Source: Streptomyces barringtoniae
GTDB taxonomy: Bacteria > Actinomycetota > Actinomycetes > Streptomycetales > Streptomycetaceae
Length of the DNA stretch: 64,000 bases
Assembly: GCF_020819595.1 (NCBI RefSeq)
Contig: NZ_JAJHNP010000014.1
Location: forward strand, 124,001 to 188,000
Direction: 5' to 3'
The notes beneath the pieces were generated by a model. The model saw nothing but the letters and a program-made list of their open reading frames with translations. It made no database searches and was not told where the DNA came from. Positions within the stretch are counted from its first letter, which is position 1; the number at the start of each line of letters is the position of its first letter. Shown here one piece after another: positions 17,336 through 26,190 of this stretch. The translations under genes were made by a program, and so were the position numbers.

Positions 17336-17577
17336 GTGCGGCTGGACGACGAGGACACCGCGGAGGAGATCCCCCGGTGGTACGCCCTGCGGCGGGCGGT
17401 ACTGGGCGTGGGCCGGTTCGATCCGGACGCGGTCGACGCCTACTTCGACGAGCAGGTTCCGGCGGGGCGGTTCTACCTTTTTGATCTTGGCCAGTGCTCC
17501 GCCCTTTTGGGCGGGGGTGAGGGCCATCTCGGAACTGTTCTGACCCGCGCCAGGGGCACGGGTCCGCAGTGTTTGCC

Positions 17578-18009
17578 TCAGTCCACGGGGCGCTTCTGGT
17601 TCTCGATGTACTGCTTCACGACGGTCAGGGGCGCCCCGCCGCAGCTTCCGGCGAAGTAGGAGCCGGACCAGAAGTGTCCGCCCCACAGGTACCGGCGGAC
17701 GTGCGTGTCGTACTCCTTGAGCAGGAGCCGGGCGGAGACGCCTTTGAGGGAGTTGACCAGCTTGGAGAGCTGGACCTTCGGCGGGTAGTGCACGAGCAGG
17801 TGTACGTGATCGTCCTCGCCGTTGAACTGCTTCAGTTCGGCCTCGAAGTCCTCGCATACCTCCCGCATGATCTCTTCGCAGCGCGTCAGTATCGCGTCCG
17901 TCATGGCCTTGCGCCGGTACTTCGTGACGAAAACCAAATGAACATGCAGGTTGGAGACGACGTGACGGCCGGTACGCACATCGGGATTTGGGGTCCAGCG
18001 TGGTGACAT
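17578..18009 (-). CDS. tnpA: IS200-type HUH transposase TnpA
   Basis: 143 residues, the usual length, from ATG 18009 (MSPRWTPNPDVRTGRHVVSN). The HUH motif is DDHVHLLVHYPP, and the single catalytic tyrosine is in TVVKQYIENQ near the C-terminus (Y1 transposase). It cuts and joins single-stranded ends at the element's hairpins. Its ATG overlaps the tnpB ATG on the opposite strand inside the palindrome CATG, so the two genes diverge from a shared centre. Confidence 0.95.
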   Translation of the reverse strand: MSPRWTPNPDVRTGRHVVSNLHVHLVFVTKYRRKAMTDAILTRCEEIMREVCEDFEAELKQFNGEDDHVHLLVHYPPKVQLSKLVNSLKGVSARLLLKEYDTHVRRYLWGGHFWSGSYFAGSCGGAPLTVVKQYIENQKRPVD

Positions 18010-19261
18010 GAACCAAGTATGTATGGTGATCGCTATGCAGCTCAGGTACGGGTTCCGTCTGTACCCGAACGGTCCGCAGCGCTCGGCGCTGGCGAGGGCG
18101 TTCGGGTGCGCTCGGGTGGTCTTCAACGACGCGTTGCGCGTCCGTGAGGACGCTCGTGCCGCCGGGCTGCCGTCCGTCACCTCGGGTGAGCTGTCCAAGC
18201 GGCTCACGGCGTCGAAGAAGACACCGCAACGGGCCTGGCTCGGGGAGGTGTCGTCGGTGATCCTCCAGCAGTGCCTTCGGGACCTGGACACCGCGTACCG
18301 GAACTTCTTCGACTCCCTCAAGGGCAAGCGCCCCAAGATGGGACCGCCCCGATTCAAGTCCAAGCGGGACACCCGGCAGGCGATCCGCTTCACCGCGAAC
18401 GCCGGATGGAAGATCACCCCCGGCGGAAAGCTGCGCCTGCCCAAGGTCGGCGACGTCCCGGTGAAGTGGTCACGCACCCTGCCGTCCACTCCCACCACCG
18501 TGACCGTCATCAAAGACAGTGCGGGCAGGTACTTCGCCTCATTCGTCATCGAGACCGGTCCCGAAGAAGCCCTCACCCCCGTCACGCCCGAGGTCGGCAC
18601 AGACCTGGGCCTGGGGCACTTCGCCGTCCTCTCGGACGGCCGGAAGATCGACAGTTGGCGCTTCCTGCGCCGGGCTGAGAAGCAGCTCAAGAAGGCTCAG
18701 CGCGCCCTGTCCCGCAAGGAGAAGGGCAGCGCCAACCGGAATAAGGCCCGCATCAAAGTCGCCCGCGCTCACGCACGGGTGGCCGACGCACGGCGGGAGT
18801 TCCACCACCAGCTCTCCACCAAGCTGATCCGCGAAAACCAAGCCATCGCGGTGGAAGACCTGGCGGTCAAGGGACTCGCCCGCACACGTCTGGCCAAGTC
18901 CGTGCACGACGCCGGATGGTCACAGTTCGTGACCATGCCGGAGTACAAGGCCACCCGGTACGGGCGCACCTTCGTGCGCATCGGCCGCTTCGAGCCCACC
19001 TCTCAGGTCTGCTCGGCCTGCGGCGTCAAGGACGGCCCGAAGCCCCTGCACGTCCGGGAATGGACGTGTGCACAGTGCGGGGCCGTCCTGGACCGAGACA
19101 TCAATGCGGCGGTCAACGTCGCCAAGGCGGCCGGACTGGCCGTGTCAGCCCGTGGAGCGCAGGTAAGACCGGAACCCCTACCGGCACAGCGCGATGAAGC
19201 AGGAACCCACCCGGAGCCACGCCCGACAACGGCGCGACAGACGGGAATCGCCCTCCTCTAG
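18008..19261 (+). CDS. tnpB: TnpB, RNA-guided nuclease of IS605 element
   Basis: 417 residues from ATG 18008; a start at MQLRYGFRLYPN (18035) is equally likely. The RuvC-like nuclease residues are in place: Asp in VGTDLGLGHFAVL, Glu in IAVEDLAVKGLA, and Asp in VLDRDINAAVNVAKA. A zinc finger lies between the last two (CSACGVKDG ... CAQCGAVLD). The N-terminal HTH (NGPQRSALARAFGCARVVFN) and central beta-barrel (PKMGPPRFKSKRD) are typical. TnpB proteins cut DNA using a right-end omega RNA and help the element persist. The reading frame is complete. Confidence 0.93.
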   Translation: MNQVCMVIAMQLRYGFRLYPNGPQRSALARAFGCARVVFNDALRVREDARAAGLPSVTSGELSKRLTASKKTPQRAWLGEVSSVILQQCLRDLDTAYRNFFDSLKGKRPKMGPPRFKSKRDTRQAIRFTANAGWKITPGGKLRLPKVGDVPVKWSRTLPSTPTTVTVIKDSAGRYFASFVIETGPEEALTPVTPEVGTDLGLGHFAVLSDGRKIDSWRFLRRAEKQLKKAQRALSRKEKGSANRNKARIKVARAHARVADARREFHHQLSTKLIRENQAIAVEDLAVKGLARTRLAKSVHDAGWSQFVTMPEYKATRYGRTFVRIGRFEPTSQVCSACGVKDGPKPLHVREWTCAQCGAVLDRDINAAVNVAKAAGLAVSARGAQVRPEPLPAQRDEAGTHPEPRPTTARQTGIALL

Positions 19262-19278
19262 GTGGGCGAGGATGTCAA
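19100..19278 (+). ncRNA. Putative omega RNA (reRNA) scaffold of tnpB
   Basis: In this family the guide-RNA scaffold overlaps the tnpB 3' end and the right end of the element, and the guide is copied from the flank. Here the last tnpB codons and the hairpin at 19248-19269 end at GATGTCAA. The guide would start at 19279, within casA. Exact ends cannot be read. Confidence 0.4.
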
Positions 19279-19559
19279 TTTTTCGATCAGGAGCGGCCGT
19301 TTCTGCAGGATCCGCGGCTTGCCAAGGAGTGTGTCGACGCGCAGGGACGGCCGAACCCCTCGGGTGTGAACAATCTCGTGATGGGCCGTCCGACGGGGGT
19401 GAACGGCGCCGTGCTGTTCGGGCACTTCACGGACGGCGATCCGGTGCCGGTGATGGCGGCGGAGGCGGTGTGGCATCTGATCGCGCAGTTGTACTTCGGT
19501 CCGTCGGGGCAGTGCACACCGCGGCGGATCGCGGGTCGCAGGGACGGTCGGCTGCCACC

Positions 19560-19789
19560 GTCCCCCTGTGCCCACGCAGCGCACCGCCGGACATGCAGCG
19601 CGCCGGCCGCACCTCGTGCGACGAGTACCCGTTCGCCTCCACCTACGAAGGCGGCACCCACCTGCCCGCCAGCCACCGGGAAATCACCGGGCCAAGGTCA
19701 ACGAGAACTAGGCCCAGGGCGGACGTATCACCGCGTGGCGCGGCCGGATGCACGTCATGGACCACGACCCCTTCCACGTGATCGTCTAA
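19560..19789 (+). pseudogene. NucA/NucB-type deoxyribonuclease C-terminal fragment
   Basis: One frame reads SCDEYPFASTYEGGTHLPAS, the core of secreted NucA/NucB DNases. Another, after an in-frame TAG near 19709, reads AQGGRITAWRGRMHVMDHDP, then FHVIV and a stop. The N-terminus is replaced by the casA scrap. At least one frameshift and one stop make it non-functional. Confidence 0.65.
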
Positions 19790-19876
19790 CCGCGCCTACA
19801 CTCGCCGCCAGGCAGGGTGCCCCGCATCCCACCGTGTTCGGGAAGCGGGGCACCTCTCCGACGAAGGAGGCTCTGC

Positions 19877-20602
19877 ATGCTGCTGCGTGAAGCGACGTTC
19901 ACCCTCGACGTCGGCGAACACGGCTACCTCATCGGTTTCGACGACGACTACGACTTCCCACCCGAGATGCCGTTCGGCTGGCGCTGCGGGCCTTTCACCG
20001 AGACCATCGCCGTCGTCCTGCCCGCCACCGACACCGGCCCGCTGCAGATGACCGTCCAGGCCCACGACGCCCCGCCCGGCCCTGAAACAGACGGCGGCTG
20101 GGAGCCCGCGGAGGAGATGAGCCTGCGGGCCGGCGCCCCTGCCCTGTGCCTCGCCACCATGGGGCAGGGCGACTTCTGGGACGCCTGGCCCGAAGAGGAA
20201 CCACCTCTGGACGTGCCGTCGGCCGCCCAAGGCGGTGACTGGGTCCGCATGCGCCTGTACTGCCACGCCGACGACCCCAACCCCGGCATCGGCGACCACG
20301 GAGAACACCACCTGATCCAGCTCTGGCGCGCGTCGGCCACAGACCCCGTACACCCTCCACTCAGCGACGAGGACCGGCAGGCGCGGGCCCAATACGCCGC
20401 AGACATGGCCACGCCTGTCGAGGACTACACCACCGAGTACCCGATCCCCTACAGCGGCGAGAGCCTCGATACCCAGCCTCCGCCGTGTGCCGAGCACACC
20501 GGATCCGACGCCGCGGCACTTCAGCGTATGGGAGGCGGGGGACGAATGATCGGCTCGACCAGCTCAGCCCGCGTGGATGCCCCGCGGCGGGGTGACCGGT
20601 AG
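19877..20602 (+). CDS. Hypothetical protein
   Basis: 241 residues from ATG 19877, with a strong ribosome site (AAGGAGG) nine bases upstream. It begins MLLREATFTLDVGEHGYLIG and is acidic, beta-rich and without membrane spans (PFTETIAVVLPATDTGPLQM; WVRMRLYCHADDPNPGIGDH). The layout recalls small accessory proteins sitting near toxin or immunity genes, but no family was identified. The last 30 residues after QRMGGGGRM may be read-through. It is transcribed alone and ends before a strong hairpin. Confidence 0.7.
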   Translation: MLLREATFTLDVGEHGYLIGFDDDYDFPPEMPFGWRCGPFTETIAVVLPATDTGPLQMTVQAHDAPPGPETDGGWEPAEEMSLRAGAPALCLATMGQGDFWDAWPEEEPPLDVPSAAQGGDWVRMRLYCHADDPNPGIGDHGEHHLIQLWRASATDPVHPPLSDEDRQARAQYAADMATPVEDYTTEYPIPYSGESLDTQPPPCAEHTGSDAAALQRMGGGGRMIGSTSSARVDAPRRGDR

Positions 20603-20683
20603 GCGGTGTGGCGATCGCGTTGACCGCGGTGGCGACTGACACTGACCCAACGGCGGATGGAGCAGGCTCATAGCTGGGACAGC

Positions 20684-20725
20684 GCGCAGGTCGCCTCCTC
20701 CGAGCGTGGAGGAGGCGACCTGCGC
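20684..20725. terminator. Strong hairpin, likely bidirectional terminator
   Basis: An 18-base perfect stem (20684-20701 and 20708-20725) with a six-base loop GAGCGT; the inner arm reads GGTCGCCTCCTCC. It lies 80 bases after the hypothetical gene. T residues are few, as in many streptomycete terminators. Confidence 0.6.
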
Positions 20726-20736
20726 TCTACGGCGGG

Positions 20737-20892
20737 CTACTTGATGGAGAACCCGGCAGTGATTGCGGAGCATGCCTCGTCGAAGTGAGAGGTGAAGAGC
20801 AGTGCCTCCGTTATTGGAGCGGGAAGGGGCCGGGGGAGCGAAGCGCGCTGCGCGAGCCTCTCACACCGGTTTAGATCGACGACAAACCTCAT
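20737..20892 (-). pseudogene. Ferredoxin N-terminal fragment
   Basis: The frame from 20892 begins MRFVVDLNRCE, nearly the same as the intact ferredoxin at 24512 (MRIVVDLNRCQGYAQC). It loses the CxxxxxC pattern immediately (RLAQRASLPRPLP). It looks like a recombined scrap of a related P450 ferredoxin gene. Confidence 0.4.
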
Positions 20893-21129
20893 CTGGAACC
20901 CCGCTCCTTTCTGGGGTCGCTGCGACCGCAGGCTCCGCACCCGCTCTGCGCTCGGTCCACTCGATGAGTGGGACTGCCTCGCTCACGGGGTAGCTCGGTG
21001 GGAGGCCTCGCGACTCGGTATCTGCGCAGACAGCGATCCACCGGATACCCGCCCGACTGGGGCCTGGGGCCTGGGGCCTGGGGCCTGGGGCCTGGGGCCT
21101 GAGGCCTGAGGCCGGCGACGGCAGTGGCG
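20893..21129. other. Non-coding stretch with heptamer repeat
   Basis: No supported gene. The stretch contains the CCTGGGG tandem array at 21056-21113, next to the 3' end of the flippase-like gene. Confidence 0.5.
21056..21113. repeat. Tandem heptamer repeat (CCTGGGG)n
   Basis: About six copies of CCTGGGG followed by two variant copies CCTGAGG, directly after the 3' end of the minus-strand flippase-like gene. A slippage-prone microsatellite. Confidence 0.85.
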
Positions 21130-23643
21130 TCAGGCGTAGCCCTTGCGCTGTACGGCGCGCAGGGCCAGGGCGCCCAGTGGGACGTTCAGCCAGAAGGTGA
21201 GCAGCCGGTAGACGAGCACGGCCGAGGTGGCTGCGCCGGCTGTGACGCCGAGCGCGGTGAGACCGGCGATGAGGCCGGCTTCGAGGGCACCCAGTCCGCC
21301 GGGGACAGGAGCCGCGTTGGCGACGAGGCGTGCCGCCATGTAGACGGCGCCGGCCTGGACGAAGGGAAGATCACCGCCGAACGCGCGCACGCTCAACGCC
21401 AGTCCGACGACCTGGATGAGGGGCAGGCCCAGCGCGCCGGTGACGAGGAGAGCCAGCTTGGCGGGATCGGAGGCGACCCCCGTCACAGTCGACGCCGCCG
21501 CCCGCAGGAACGGCCACACCTTCTCGCGGAGGAAGCGCCGTCCGGCCGGGGTGACACCGAGCAGACCCCCTGCCGCGAGGGCCAGGGCGAAGGCCGGCAG
21601 CACATACCGGCCTACGGGCACGTGCAGGTGCACTTCGGTGTGGTGGCGTCCGGCCCAGGCGAGAAACCAGGCGGCGAGCAAGGCGTTGGAGACGGCGCTG
21701 ACGAGACTCTGCAGGCCGACAGAGGCTGTGGCGGCCCCCGTCTCGATCCCCGTCTTCTGCAGGTAGCGCAGGTTGAGCGCCATGCCGCCGACGTTGTTCG
21801 GAGTGATCCGGTTCAGGAACGAACTGGCGAACTGCACCTCGTACGTGGGGCCGAACGGCAACCTGGCCGGAATGGTGCCCATTTGCAGGCAGGTGGAGAA
21901 CACCTGGGAGATGAAGGTGACGGGCAGCGCCGCGAGCACCCACCACCAGTCGGCCTTTCGCAACGCGGCCACCACCGCTGGGGCACTGGCGAACTGCGGC
22001 AGCACCAAGTGCAGGACAAGGAATGCACCGGCCAGGCCGAAGATGGTCTTCCAGGTGAAGCGCGCGAGGGGCGCGAGGGGAGCGGGCTCGGCACCGGTCG
22101 CCTCCACGACCGCGGCAGAGAGGTCACGCAGCAGGCTCGGGCGGCCACCGGGGCGCACCGCGCGCCGCTTGGTGCCCGCTCCCGCCGCACGAGCGCGGGC
22201 CTGGTCGTGCCGGGCGACCTCGCGCCGTGCGGGGCCGAGCAGCGCGAGCGGCTGCAGGTAGGGCAGGGCTGTCGCCAGCAGCGGCGGGCCGAGGCTGGCC
22301 AACGCACACTGGGTGGCGCGCGGCACCCCTATGCGTGTCGCGGTGGTGGCCAGCAGTTCGGCAATGTCGCTGCCGAGCGCGTCGGGCGTGGCGCCCAGCC
22401 GGGCGCGTGCGAACGCGATGAGCCGGGACGCACCGTCCGGCTCGACGAGGATGTGTTCCGGGCGGAGCGCCCGGTGCGCCAGTCGGTGCTTTTGGAGGCG
22501 GGCCACGGACGTCCATACGCCGGTGAGTATCTGGTCGGTGATCTCCTCGCCCGGGAACGCGGACAGCGGACGGGCGGCGTGCTCGATCGTCACCAGGAGT
22601 GCGCCGCCCTTGGCCACCGGGTACGCGATCACCGGCTCGGCCGCACGGGCGCCGGTACGGCCTGCGAACACGAGCATGAGGAGTTCGTGCTCGACCGCGG
22701 CGAGCGGGGTATGCGCGTCCGTGTCGGCGGGGTGGCGCAGCAGCGCGAGCCGGGCCAGCCGGTGGAAGAGGTCGCGGTTGCGGTCCTCGGGGCCGAGCAC
22801 CTGTACCGTGAGCCGCGCACCGGTGGTGGTCTCGGCGCCGTAGCCGACCCCTTCCCCGGAGCGATGATCGGGTGGCGGCGTCTCCCGCAGCGCGGCGAGC
22901 GGGATCCCGCACGCGACGAGTGCGTCGGCGACCGCCTGCGGGGCCGGCCGGTCCGCTGGGGCTCCGGCCAGCAGAAGTACGGCCGATCCGGCCACACCTC
23001 CTACGGCGAGCGCGGCGACTGCCTCCAGCGGCATGATGGCGGCGGCTGTGATGCTCAGCCCGGCGCACCCGACGGTCAGCGTCCACCACGTCCGCCGCAG
23101 ACGCGTGTCCAGCCACGGACCTGCCGCCACGACCGCCGCAGCGCAGGCGGCCAGATACGCTGCCGGCGGCCAGCCGGCATCCACCAGCGCGCCCCGCCCC
23201 GCCAGCACCTGCGGCCATACGCCTGGTCTGCTACGCGTCATGGCCAGGTGGGTGACGGGCCACGAAAGCAGCACGCCCAGGGCCGCCGCGGGCACGACCC
23301 GCAAGATCGCGTCGCCCCGCCGCCGGAAGACTAGTACGCCGACGGCCACCACCGGCGCGACGACAGCGACCACCTGCACCGCCCCGAGGACACCATCGCG
23401 CAATCCCGGCGGTAGGGCGGTCGTCGCGTCGAGCAGCCCCTGCTGCATCCTGCGGGTGGATGCGTGCGCCGCGACGGCCGGCAGCACCGTCACCACCAGC
23501 ACGGCGCCGGAGACGAGCAGCCGCGACAGATCGGCCGCCCGGCGCACGTGGCGCGACGGCGGGGCGTCGATCACCGGCGTTGCCGCCGTCTGAGCATCTC
23601 CGGCAGCAACGGAGAGTGGGAGGATGCCAGGGCGTTCATTCAC
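21130..23643 (-). CDS. Large flippase-like / LPG-synthase TM-domain membrane protein with kinase-like region
   Basis: About 837 residues from GTG 23643 (VNERPGILPLSVAAGDAQTA); the longer frame to 23952 adds only low-complexity sequence. Residues 40-240 contain about six membrane spans. Residues 250-480 resemble a degraded protein-kinase-like fold (HRLAHRALRPEHILVEPDGA recalls the catalytic loop, without a clear HxD). The C-terminal 330 residues are the lysylphosphatidylglycerol-synthase/UPF0104 transmembrane domain (NRITPNNVGGMALNLRYLQK, APVPGGLGALEAGLIAGLTA). Such proteins are thought to act on lipid or lipid-linked substrates. The gene is monocistronic and looks intact. Confidence 0.85.
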   Translation of the reverse strand: MNERPGILPLSVAAGDAQTAATPVIDAPPSRHVRRAADLSRLLVSGAVLVVTVLPAVAAHASTRRMQQGLLDATTALPPGLRDGVLGAVQVVAVVAPVVAVGVLVFRRRGDAILRVVPAAALGVLLSWPVTHLAMTRSRPGVWPQVLAGRGALVDAGWPPAAYLAACAAAVVAAGPWLDTRLRRTWWTLTVGCAGLSITAAAIMPLEAVAALAVGGVAGSAVLLLAGAPADRPAPQAVADALVACGIPLAALRETPPPDHRSGEGVGYGAETTTGARLTVQVLGPEDRNRDLFHRLARLALLRHPADTDAHTPLAAVEHELLMLVFAGRTGARAAEPVIAYPVAKGGALLVTIEHAARPLSAFPGEEITDQILTGVWTSVARLQKHRLAHRALRPEHILVEPDGASRLIAFARARLGATPDALGSDIAELLATTATRIGVPRATQCALASLGPPLLATALPYLQPLALLGPARREVARHDQARARAAGAGTKRRAVRPGGRPSLLRDLSAAVVEATGAEPAPLAPLARFTWKTIFGLAGAFLVLHLVLPQFASAPAVVAALRKADWWWVLAALPVTFISQVFSTCLQMGTIPARLPFGPTYEVQFASSFLNRITPNNVGGMALNLRYLQKTGIETGAATASVGLQSLVSAVSNALLAAWFLAWAGRHHTEVHLHVPVGRYVLPAFALALAAGGLLGVTPAGRRFLREKVWPFLRAAASTVTGVASDPAKLALLVTGALGLPLIQVVGLALSVRAFGGDLPFVQAGAVYMAARLVANAAPVPGGLGALEAGLIAGLTALGVTAGAATSAVLVYRLLTFWLNVPLGALALRAVQRKGYA

Positions 23644-23964
23644 AGTCGGCCGCCCAGGCGGATCCGGCCTTGGCCATGTCGGCTCCTCGTCGGTAGGCCG
23701 AGGCCCGAGGCGGGCTCTGGCGGGCACCGCCGCTTCATCCGACCAACCGATGCGGGCAGACGGGTCCGCTCTTCCGTCATTCGAGCGCGTCCGAGACCGG
23801 TCCGCAAACCCACGCCATCCAAGAGCAAGCGATGGGGTGCTGATCGGCCTTTGTCGCTGTCCCTCTGCATCTTGCTCGCCATGTGTCCGCCCGTGGCGAC
23901 ACCGCCCTCGAAGTCCTGGCCGGGCAGTCAGGGCGTAGGGCAGGTGCATCACCCCCTCGCTCTG

Positions 23965-24135
23965 CCAGAGGCTGAGGAGTTGGCAGCCAGAGTCGGCCTG
24001 GACACGGTGCCGGTCAAGGTGGAGGCACTGCGTTCGAAGGCGGAGCGCCTATTCGTGCTGGGGTGGTTGGCCGAGCGGCAGCCGGGCCAGTTCACCCTCG
24101 CCCAGGGCCCGGCCGGGCGAGGCGGCGCGGCATGA
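23965..24135 (+). pseudogene. Winged-helix module scrap
   Basis: It reads EELAARVGLDTVPVKVEALR, then SKAERLFVLGWLAERQPGQF. The shape resembles the C-terminal module of the IS accessory protein at 50325-50723 (EGTRAKLKRLVELGILTEAD). No start codon or N-terminus is present. Confidence 0.35.
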
Positions 24136-24438
24136 GCGGGTCACCGAGCGGTACACCGTCGTCTCGGCCCCAGAAGATCGTCCGCAAACAGACCGTTTGC
24201 GATCGTCGGAGGGCGGGACGAGTATTTTTTAGGGCGCGACGACCAGGGCCCACCTGATGCCGACGCTGTCGATGTACCGCCCCCTTCCAGCTGTGACGCT
24301 CACAGCCGACAAGCGTCACCGTGAACGCTGCGGCGCAGCGAACAGGACCGAAGCTGCTTAGTCGGTGGCCTCGGCCCAGGCGACGGGTGGGGCATCCAGC
24401 CCGGTCGCCTGACGGGAGGCCTGAGAACCGTCCCATAG

Positions 24439-24461
24439 TTCATGACCGAGGCTTCATGACC
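24439..24461 (+). promoter_or_regulatory. Direct repeat upstream of P450 operon
   Basis: TTCATGACC occurs at 24439-24447 and 24453-24461, fourteen bases apart, about 50 bases before the ferredoxin ATG. It is a plausible activator site. Confidence 0.4.
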
Positions 24462-24511
24462 CAGTCGATGGTCGCCGTGGGGGCGGTAGGCAGAACGGAA
24501 GGAGTCTGCCC

Positions 24512-24730
24512 ATGCGGATCGTCGTGGACCTGAATCGATGCCAGGGATACGCACAATGCGTGTATCTGGCGCACGAGGTCTTCAGGTTGAATGGTCAAGA
24601 GGCGCTCACATATGAGCCGAACCCCGATGACGCGCGGCGCCTGCAGGTCGAGCGAGCCGCCGCGGCGTGCCCCGTGCAGGCGATCGTCATCGACCGCTTG
24701 GACGGCGCGGAGCGGGGCGAGACGTCATGA
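24512..24730 (+). CDS. [3Fe-4S]-type ferredoxin of P450 system
   Basis: 72 residues from ATG 24512, with GGAAGGAGT upstream. The cluster ligands lie in NRCQGYAQCVYLA and AAACPVQAI, the spaced-cysteine pattern of small actinobacterial P450 ferredoxins. It passes electrons from the reductase encoded next to the P450. Its TGA overlaps the ATG of the reductase gene by four bases (ATGA), so the two are translationally coupled. It is the first gene of the operon. Confidence 0.92.
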   Translation: MRIVVDLNRCQGYAQCVYLAHEVFRLNGQEALTYEPNPDDARRLQVERAAAACPVQAIVIDRLDGAERGETS

Positions 24731-26130
24731 CCTTGAGGGCAACGGTCGCGGAGCTGGTGCGCGAGTTCCGGGCCAGCGGCCGGATCGTCATCGTGGGTGC
24801 CTCTCTGGCCGGGCTTCGGGCCGCGGAGACCCTGCGTGAGGAGGGCTTCACCGGTTCTTTGACCATCATCGGGGACGAGCCGTACGAGCCCTACGACCGT
24901 CCCCCGCTGTCCAAGCAGGTACTCAAGGGCTGGGTGCCGGCCGATCACACCAAGCTGCCCCGCATGCGAGAAGTGGACGCGGACTGGCGGCTCGGGGTGG
25001 CCGCCGCCGGGCTGGAACGGGTCACCAAGCAGGTACGCCTGGCCGATGGTGAGCAGGTCCCGTACGACCGGTTGCTGATCGCCACGGGCACCCGCGCACG
25101 CCAGTGGCCGAACCCGGTCGAGGCCGCCCTGGACGGGGTCCATACGATTCGCTCGCGTGATGATGCCGCGCAGCTGCAGAAGGCGTTGGCCGAGTCGCCG
25201 TCGCGGGTCCTGGTCATCGGTGCCGGATTCATCGGCTCGGAAGTGGCCTCTGTCTGCCGGGAGCTCGACGTCCCGGTGACCGTCGTCGAGCGGGGTTCGG
25301 CGCCGCTGGTCGGTGCGCTCGGTGGGGTGATCGGGGAGATCGCCGCGCAGATGCAGCGTGATCACGGTGTGGACCTGCGCTGCGGGCTGGACGTGTCGTC
25401 ACTTGAGGGCGACGCCGCCGGACATGTCCGGCGTGCCGAGCTTTCGGACGGATCCACGGTCGACGCCGACGTGGTGGTGGCCTCGCTGGGGTCGATCCGA
25501 AACGTGGAATGGCTGGAGGGCTCCGGGCTGGCGGCCGGTTTCTGGGGCGTCGGGTGTGACGCCGGTGGCCGTGCCTTTGACATCAACGGGGTGGTCACCG
25601 ACAGCATCTACGTGGCAGGGGATGTGGCGCGTGCGCCGCATGTGCTGTACGAGTACCAGTTTCTGGCGATGGAGCATTGGGACAACGCCGTTTTCGGCGC
25701 CGAGGTCGCGGCGCACAACATGGTGAACCTCGAGCCCCACTATCGCCCGCATCTGCTGCTGCCCGGCTTCTGGTCCGGTCAGTTCGGCATCAATATCAAG
25801 TCCGTCGGTGTGCCGCCGTTCGGTGAAGAGATCGTCTTCACGCAGGGGTCTGTTGCAGAGCGTCGTTTCGCAGCGGCTTACGGATACCGGGGTCGCATTG
25901 TCGCGGCCGTGACCTTCGATCACGGCAAGTGGCTGGAGTACTACGCAAAGCTGATCGAGCAGTCCGGTCCGTTCCCGCCTCCGCCGCCGGGCTGGGACCA
26001 GCCGTCCGACACGAAGCCGATGCCGGCCGAGTTCCCGGACCCGAGGGTCCCGACGGCGATCCCCGACGTCGTCCTGACGGGCCATGCCCCGAGCGAGCGC
26101 ACGGCCGAGTTCCGGCCGCGGCGTCACTGA
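24727..26130 (+). CDS. FAD/NAD(P)-dependent ferredoxin reductase
   Basis: 467 residues from ATG 24727, overlapping the ferredoxin stop. It has the two Rossmann motifs of the class: FAD site IVIVGASLAGLRAAETLREE near residue 20 and NAD(P) site VLVIGAGFIGSEVASVCREL near residue 165. YEPYDRPPLSKQVL and SIYVAGDVARAPH are the conserved redox-core and second FAD segments. The family (rhodocoxin/putidaredoxin-reductase type) supplies electrons to the ferredoxin. The C-terminal part is somewhat longer than usual (GWDQPSDTKPMPAEFPDPRV). It appears intact. Confidence 0.93.
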   Translation: MTLRATVAELVREFRASGRIVIVGASLAGLRAAETLREEGFTGSLTIIGDEPYEPYDRPPLSKQVLKGWVPADHTKLPRMREVDADWRLGVAAAGLERVTKQVRLADGEQVPYDRLLIATGTRARQWPNPVEAALDGVHTIRSRDDAAQLQKALAESPSRVLVIGAGFIGSEVASVCRELDVPVTVVERGSAPLVGALGGVIGEIAAQMQRDHGVDLRCGLDVSSLEGDAAGHVRRAELSDGSTVDADVVVASLGSIRNVEWLEGSGLAAGFWGVGCDAGGRAFDINGVVTDSIYVAGDVARAPHVLYEYQFLAMEHWDNAVFGAEVAAHNMVNLEPHYRPHLLLPGFWSGQFGINIKSVGVPPFGEEIVFTQGSVAERRFAAAYGYRGRIVAAVTFDHGKWLEYYAKLIEQSGPFPPPPPGWDQPSDTKPMPAEFPDPRVPTAIPDVVLTGHAPSERTAEFRPRRH

Positions 26131-26190
26131 CGCGGCCCGCCGGGTCAAGCGTGCAGGCGGACAGCACCGACAGGAAGAAGGAGGGGAGCC

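Larger units (their letters stand above)
17486..19278. mobile_element. IS200/IS605-family element with tnpA and tnpB
   Basis: A divergent tnpA/tnpB pair inserted in casA. The left end has the hairpin CCGCCC-TTTT-GGGCGG (17499-17514). The right end has TCGCCC (19248-19253) paired with GGGCGA (19264-19269), and the element probably finishes at GATGTCAA (19271-19278), an ending I recall from related streptomycete elements. There is no target duplication, as expected for single-strand transposition. The left flank is T-rich (CCTTTTTGAT). Both genes look intact, so the element may be active. Confidence 0.85.
17336..19551 (+). pseudogene. casA: casA/cse1 (type I-E CRISPR Cascade subunit) fossil, split by IS
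   Basis: The left piece (17336-17485) reads WYALRRAVLGVGRFDPDAVD, then AYFDEQVPAGRFYLFD. The right piece resumes in a consistent frame at 19282 with FDQERPFLQDPRLAKECVDA, SGVNNLVMGRPTGVNGAVLF and VWHLIAQLYFGPSGQCTPRR, ending near 19551. This is the pattern of the Cse1/CasA N-terminal region (FDPERPWLQDPRL ... NKLVxGRPxGNN ... LLAQLYYGxSGRCT in relatives known to me). An IS200/IS605 element sits exactly between YLFD and QERP. Both outer ends of the gene are missing and no other cas gene or repeat array is visible. Confidence 0.75.
23644..24511. other. Long non-coding region with operator-like elements
   Basis: It holds a scrap of a winged-helix module (23965-24135), a dyad CGCAAAC-AGACC-GTTTGCG at 24183-24201, and a direct repeat TTCATGACC at 24439 and 24453 ahead of the P450 operon. 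No full gene is supported. Confidence 0.5.

Noticed and set aside
17336..19600. A CRISPR array near the casA remnant
   Set aside because: No regularly spaced 28-29-base repeats were found on either strand.
21124..23334. A 736-residue plus-strand open frame
   Set aside because: Arginine/glycine-rich translation with no domains; antisense shadow of the flippase-like gene, which has clear membrane spans.
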